DNA of 64,000 bases from Arsenicicoccus piscis (lineage in GTDB: Bacteria; Actinomycetota; Actinomycetes; Actinomycetales; Dermatophilaceae), in contig NZ_JAKZHV010000002.1 of NCBI RefSeq assembly GCF_022568835.1, positions 558,001 to 622,000 on the forward strand. Reading direction: 5' to 3'. Each line of letters begins with the position of its first letter. Position 1 is the stretch's first letter. Positions 61,793 through 64,000 of this stretch are shown here, one piece after another. The notes under the pieces are model-generated. The model was not told the DNA's origin. It saw nothing but the letters and a program-made list of their open reading frames with translations, and made no database searches. The translations under genes and the position numbers were made by a program.

Positions 61793-64000
61793 ATGACCAA
61801 CGACACGACTCGCACCACCGTCCCGGAGAAGCCGTCGCTCGACGGCCTGGAGGACAAGTGGTCGGTCGTATGGCGCGACCAGGGCACCTACCGGTTCGAC
61901 CGGGCCAAGGCGATGGACCTGCCGCGCGAGCAGATCTGGGCGATCGACACCCCGCCACCCACGGCGTCGGGCTCGCTGCACCTCGGTCACGTGTTCGGCT
62001 ACACCCAGGCCGACTGCATCGCGCGCTACAAGCGGATGTCCGGCTTCGAGGTGTTCTACCCGATCGGCTGGGACGACAACGGTCTGCCGACCGAGCGCCG
62101 CGTGCAGAACTACTACGGCGTGCGCGGCGACGCGACGCGGCACCACGACCCGTCGTTCGTGCCGCCCCTCGAGGGGGCCGAGGGCAAGTCGGTCAAGGCG
62201 GCCGACCAGGTGCCGATCAGCCGGCAGAACTTCATCGAGCTGTGCGACATCCTCACCGTCAAGGACGAGGAGACCTTCGAGGAGACCTTCCGCCGGCTCG
62301 GGCTGTCGCTCGACTGGGACGTGCAGTACCGCACCATCGACGACCACTCCCGGGCCACCGCCCAGCAGGCGTTCCTGCGCAACCTCGCCCGTGGCGAGGC
62401 CTACCAGGCCGAGGCGCCGGGGCTGTGGGACGTCACCTTCCAGTCCGCCGTCGCCCAGGCCGAGCTCGAGGCGCGGGACTACCCGGGCGCCTACCACCGG
62501 GTGTCCTTCCACGCCGGCGGGGCTGGGGCCGGGGCGGGGGCCGACGCCGAGAAGGTCTACATCGAGACGACGCGGCCCGAGCTGCTCCCCGCGTGCGTGG
62601 CGCTGGTCGCCCACCCCGACGACGAGCGCTACCAGCCGCTGTTCGGCAGCACCGTCACCTCGCCGCTGTTCGGCGTCGAGGTGCCGGTCGTCGCGCACCC
62701 CGCGGCCGAGATGGACAAGGGCGCCGGCATCGCCATGTGCTGCACCTTCGGTGACCTCACCGACGTGCAGTGGTGGCGCGAGCTGCAGCTGCCGACCCGC
62801 TCGGTCATCACCCGCAACGGCCGCATCCAGGCCGAGACGCCGGCGTGGCTCACCGCCGAGGCGGGGCGGGAGGTCTACGAGCAGATGGCGGGCAAGACGA
62901 CGCACTCCGCGCGCGAGGCCGTGGTCGCTGCGCTGCGCGAGTCCGGCGACCTCGACGGCGAGCCGAAGAAGACCCAGCGCAAGGCCAACTTCTTCGAGAA
63001 GGGCGACAAGCCGCTCGAGATCGTCACCTCGCGCCAGTGGTACATCAAGAACGGCGGTCGCGACCTGGCGCTGCGCGAGCAGCTGCTGCAGCGCGGTCAG
63101 GAGCTCGCCTTCCACCCCGGCTTCATGCGCTCGCGCTACGACAACTGGGTGGGCGGCCTCAACGGCGACTGGCTGGTCTCGCGGCAGCGCTTCTTCGGCG
63201 TCCCGATCCCGGTGTGGTACGCCGTGGGGGCCGACGGTGAGATCGACTGGGAGACAAGGATTCTCCCCACCGAGGACCAGCTCCCCGTAGACCCTGCGGC
63301 ACAGCCCGCGCCCGGCTACGAGAAGTCCCAGCGCGGCCAGGCTGGCGGCTTCGTCGGCGACCAGGACGTCATGGACACCTGGGCGACGTCGTCGCTGACC
63401 CCGCAGATCGCGGCGGGGTGGCGCGCCGGCGGGCAGGGCTCGGACCCGGCGCTGTTCGCCAAGATCTTCCCGTTCGACCAGCGCCCCCAGGGGCACGACA
63501 TCATCCGCACCTGGCTGTTTGCGACCGTGGTGCGCGCGCACCTCGAGCACGACTCGCTGCCCTGGACCGACGCCACCATCAACGGCTGGATCCTCGACCC
63601 CGACCGCAAGAAGATGAGCAAGTCCAAGGGCAACGCCACCACGCCCATCGACCTGCTGAAGCAGCACGGCACCGACGCCATCCGCTACTGGGCCGGGGCC
63701 GCTCGGCTCGGCACCGACACCGCGCTCGACGAGGCGCAGATGAAGGTCGGGCGTCGCCTCGCCATCAAGCTGCTCAACGCGAGCAAGTTCGCCCTGTCCT
63801 TCGGCGAGGTCTCCGGCGACCTGGCCGAGCAGGTCACCGAGCCGGTCGACCAGGCGATGCTGGCCACTCTGGCGCGGGTCGTCGAGTCGGCGACCGCCGG
63901 ATACGAGGCGATGGACTACACCCGGGCGCTGGAGGCGACCGAGTCCTTCTTCTGGACGTTCTGCGACGACTACATCGAGCTCGTCAAGGACCGGGCGCAC
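61793..64000 (+). CDS. valS: Valyl-tRNA synthetase (3' end beyond window)
   Basis: The frame opens at ATG 61793 (MTNDTTRTTVPEKPSLDGLEDK) and is open to the right edge: 736 codons of an expected 850-900. TPPPTASGSLHLGHVFGYTQ holds HIGH as HLGH (63-66), and KKMSKSKGNATTP near 606-612 is the KMSKS loop. The editing domain (ETTRPELLPACVALVAHP) lies near 260. The W-D-D-N-G-L-P-T segment near 103 is typical of this family. A Gly/Ala insert (about residues 242-250) is a minor oddity. The anticodon-binding domain is cut off. Confidence 0.95.
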   Translation, partial: MTNDTTRTTVPEKPSLDGLEDKWSVVWRDQGTYRFDRAKAMDLPREQIWAIDTPPPTASGSLHLGHVFGYTQADCIARYKRMSGFEVFYPIGWDDNGLPTERRVQNYYGVRGDATRHHDPSFVPPLEGAEGKSVKAADQVPISRQNFIELCDILTVKDEETFEETFRRLGLSLDWDVQYRTIDDHSRATAQQAFLRNLARGEAYQAEAPGLWDVTFQSAVAQAELEARDYPGAYHRVSFHAGGAGAGAGADAEKVYIETTRPELLPACVALVAHPDDERYQPLFGSTVTSPLFGVEVPVVAHPAAEMDKGAGIAMCCTFGDLTDVQWWRELQLPTRSVITRNGRIQAETPAWLTAEAGREVYEQMAGKTTHSAREAVVAALRESGDLDGEPKKTQRKANFFEKGDKPLEIVTSRQWYIKNGGRDLALREQLLQRGQELAFHPGFMRSRYDNWVGGLNGDWLVSRQRFFGVPIPVWYAVGADGEIDWETRILPTEDQLPVDPAAQPAPGYEKSQRGQAGGFVGDQDVMDTWATSSLTPQIAAGWRAGGQGSDPALFAKIFPFDQRPQGHDIIRTWLFATVVRAHLEHDSLPWTDATINGWILDPDRKKMSKSKGNATTPIDLLKQHGTDAIRYWAGAARLGTDTALDEAQMKVGRRLAIKLLNASKFALSFGEVSGDLAEQVTEPVDQAMLATLARVVESATAGYEAMDYTRALEATESFFWTFCDDYIELVKDRAH

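Noticed and set aside
61730..64000. Long N-terminal extension of the acyltransferase frame across valS
   Set aside because: The acyltransferase has a proper start at 61729; the extension is antisense to valS and has no family match.

Overview
The window is about 70% G+C or more, uses GTG and TTG starts freely, and packs genes into short operons with ATGA/GTGA stop-start overlaps. This points to a high-GC actinobacterium. Supporting families are DUF4233 and DUF4916 proteins, a TmsA/TmsB pair for 10-methyl branched fatty acids, and an ileS leader carrying a T-box. The relatives look like Micrococcales (Intrasporangiaceae/Dermatophilaceae type), but that rank is inference. Core genes present are dapB, pnp, rpsO, lpd, ndk, folC, ileS and valS; no rRNA, tRNA or CRISPR was seen.

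1-17 kb is a carbon-source island. A FadR-type regulator faces lctP-lutA-lutB-lutC (lactate uptake and oxidation), with a clear promoter and a 15-bp palindromic operator between them. Next, on the minus strand, come uxaC (5'-truncated), uxuB and an FGGY kinase (glucuronate branch). Then follow larE (5'-truncated), larB and larC for the nickel-pincer cofactor of lactate racemase; larA is absent. A dienelactone hydrolase-like gene and a four-gene sugar/cyclitol set (two sugar phosphate isomerase-like TIM barrels alternating with two Gfo/Idh/MocA dehydrogenases) come next. A GPH-family symporter on the opposite strand (16.6-18.0 kb) probably imports a uronide or related sugar. This stretch carries unusual damage: one deletion joining uxaC to larE, an in-frame deletion in one dehydrogenase, and single-base frameshifts in larB, larC and the second dehydrogenase.

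18-37 kb holds dapB, a TetR/SRPBCC divergent pair, an epimerase, then a pyruvate:ferredoxin oxidoreductase cassette (GltD-like flavoprotein with ferredoxin domains, NifJ, dihydroorotate-dehydrogenase-like FMN protein). A YihY membrane protein, an M20 amidohydrolase, rpsO-pnp, and a membrane-anchored GGDEF-EAL protein follow. Beyond this last gene lie 137-bp tandem repeats and a strong hairpin, then lpd.

38-49 kb has cstA-ybdD (peptide/pyruvate uptake family), a family 2 glycosyltransferase, and an operon ileS-folC-DUF4233-ndk-PIG-L deacetylase read leftward from a T-box leader. folC has a one-base frameshift. A decayed DUF559-type gene sits between two 40-bp hairpin repeats.

49-64 kb contains tmsA-tmsB, a CoA-transferase, a NUDIX-like DUF4916 protein, a three-part membrane/cupredoxin/copper nitrite reductase-like fusion, a benzoate-type transporter, an acyl-CoA synthetase, a zinc alcohol dehydrogenase, an acyltransferase, and valS running off the right edge.

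Several frameshifts lie in G or C runs, and one is in folC, which is normally needed. Sequencing or assembly error is therefore a serious alternative to gene decay for those sites.
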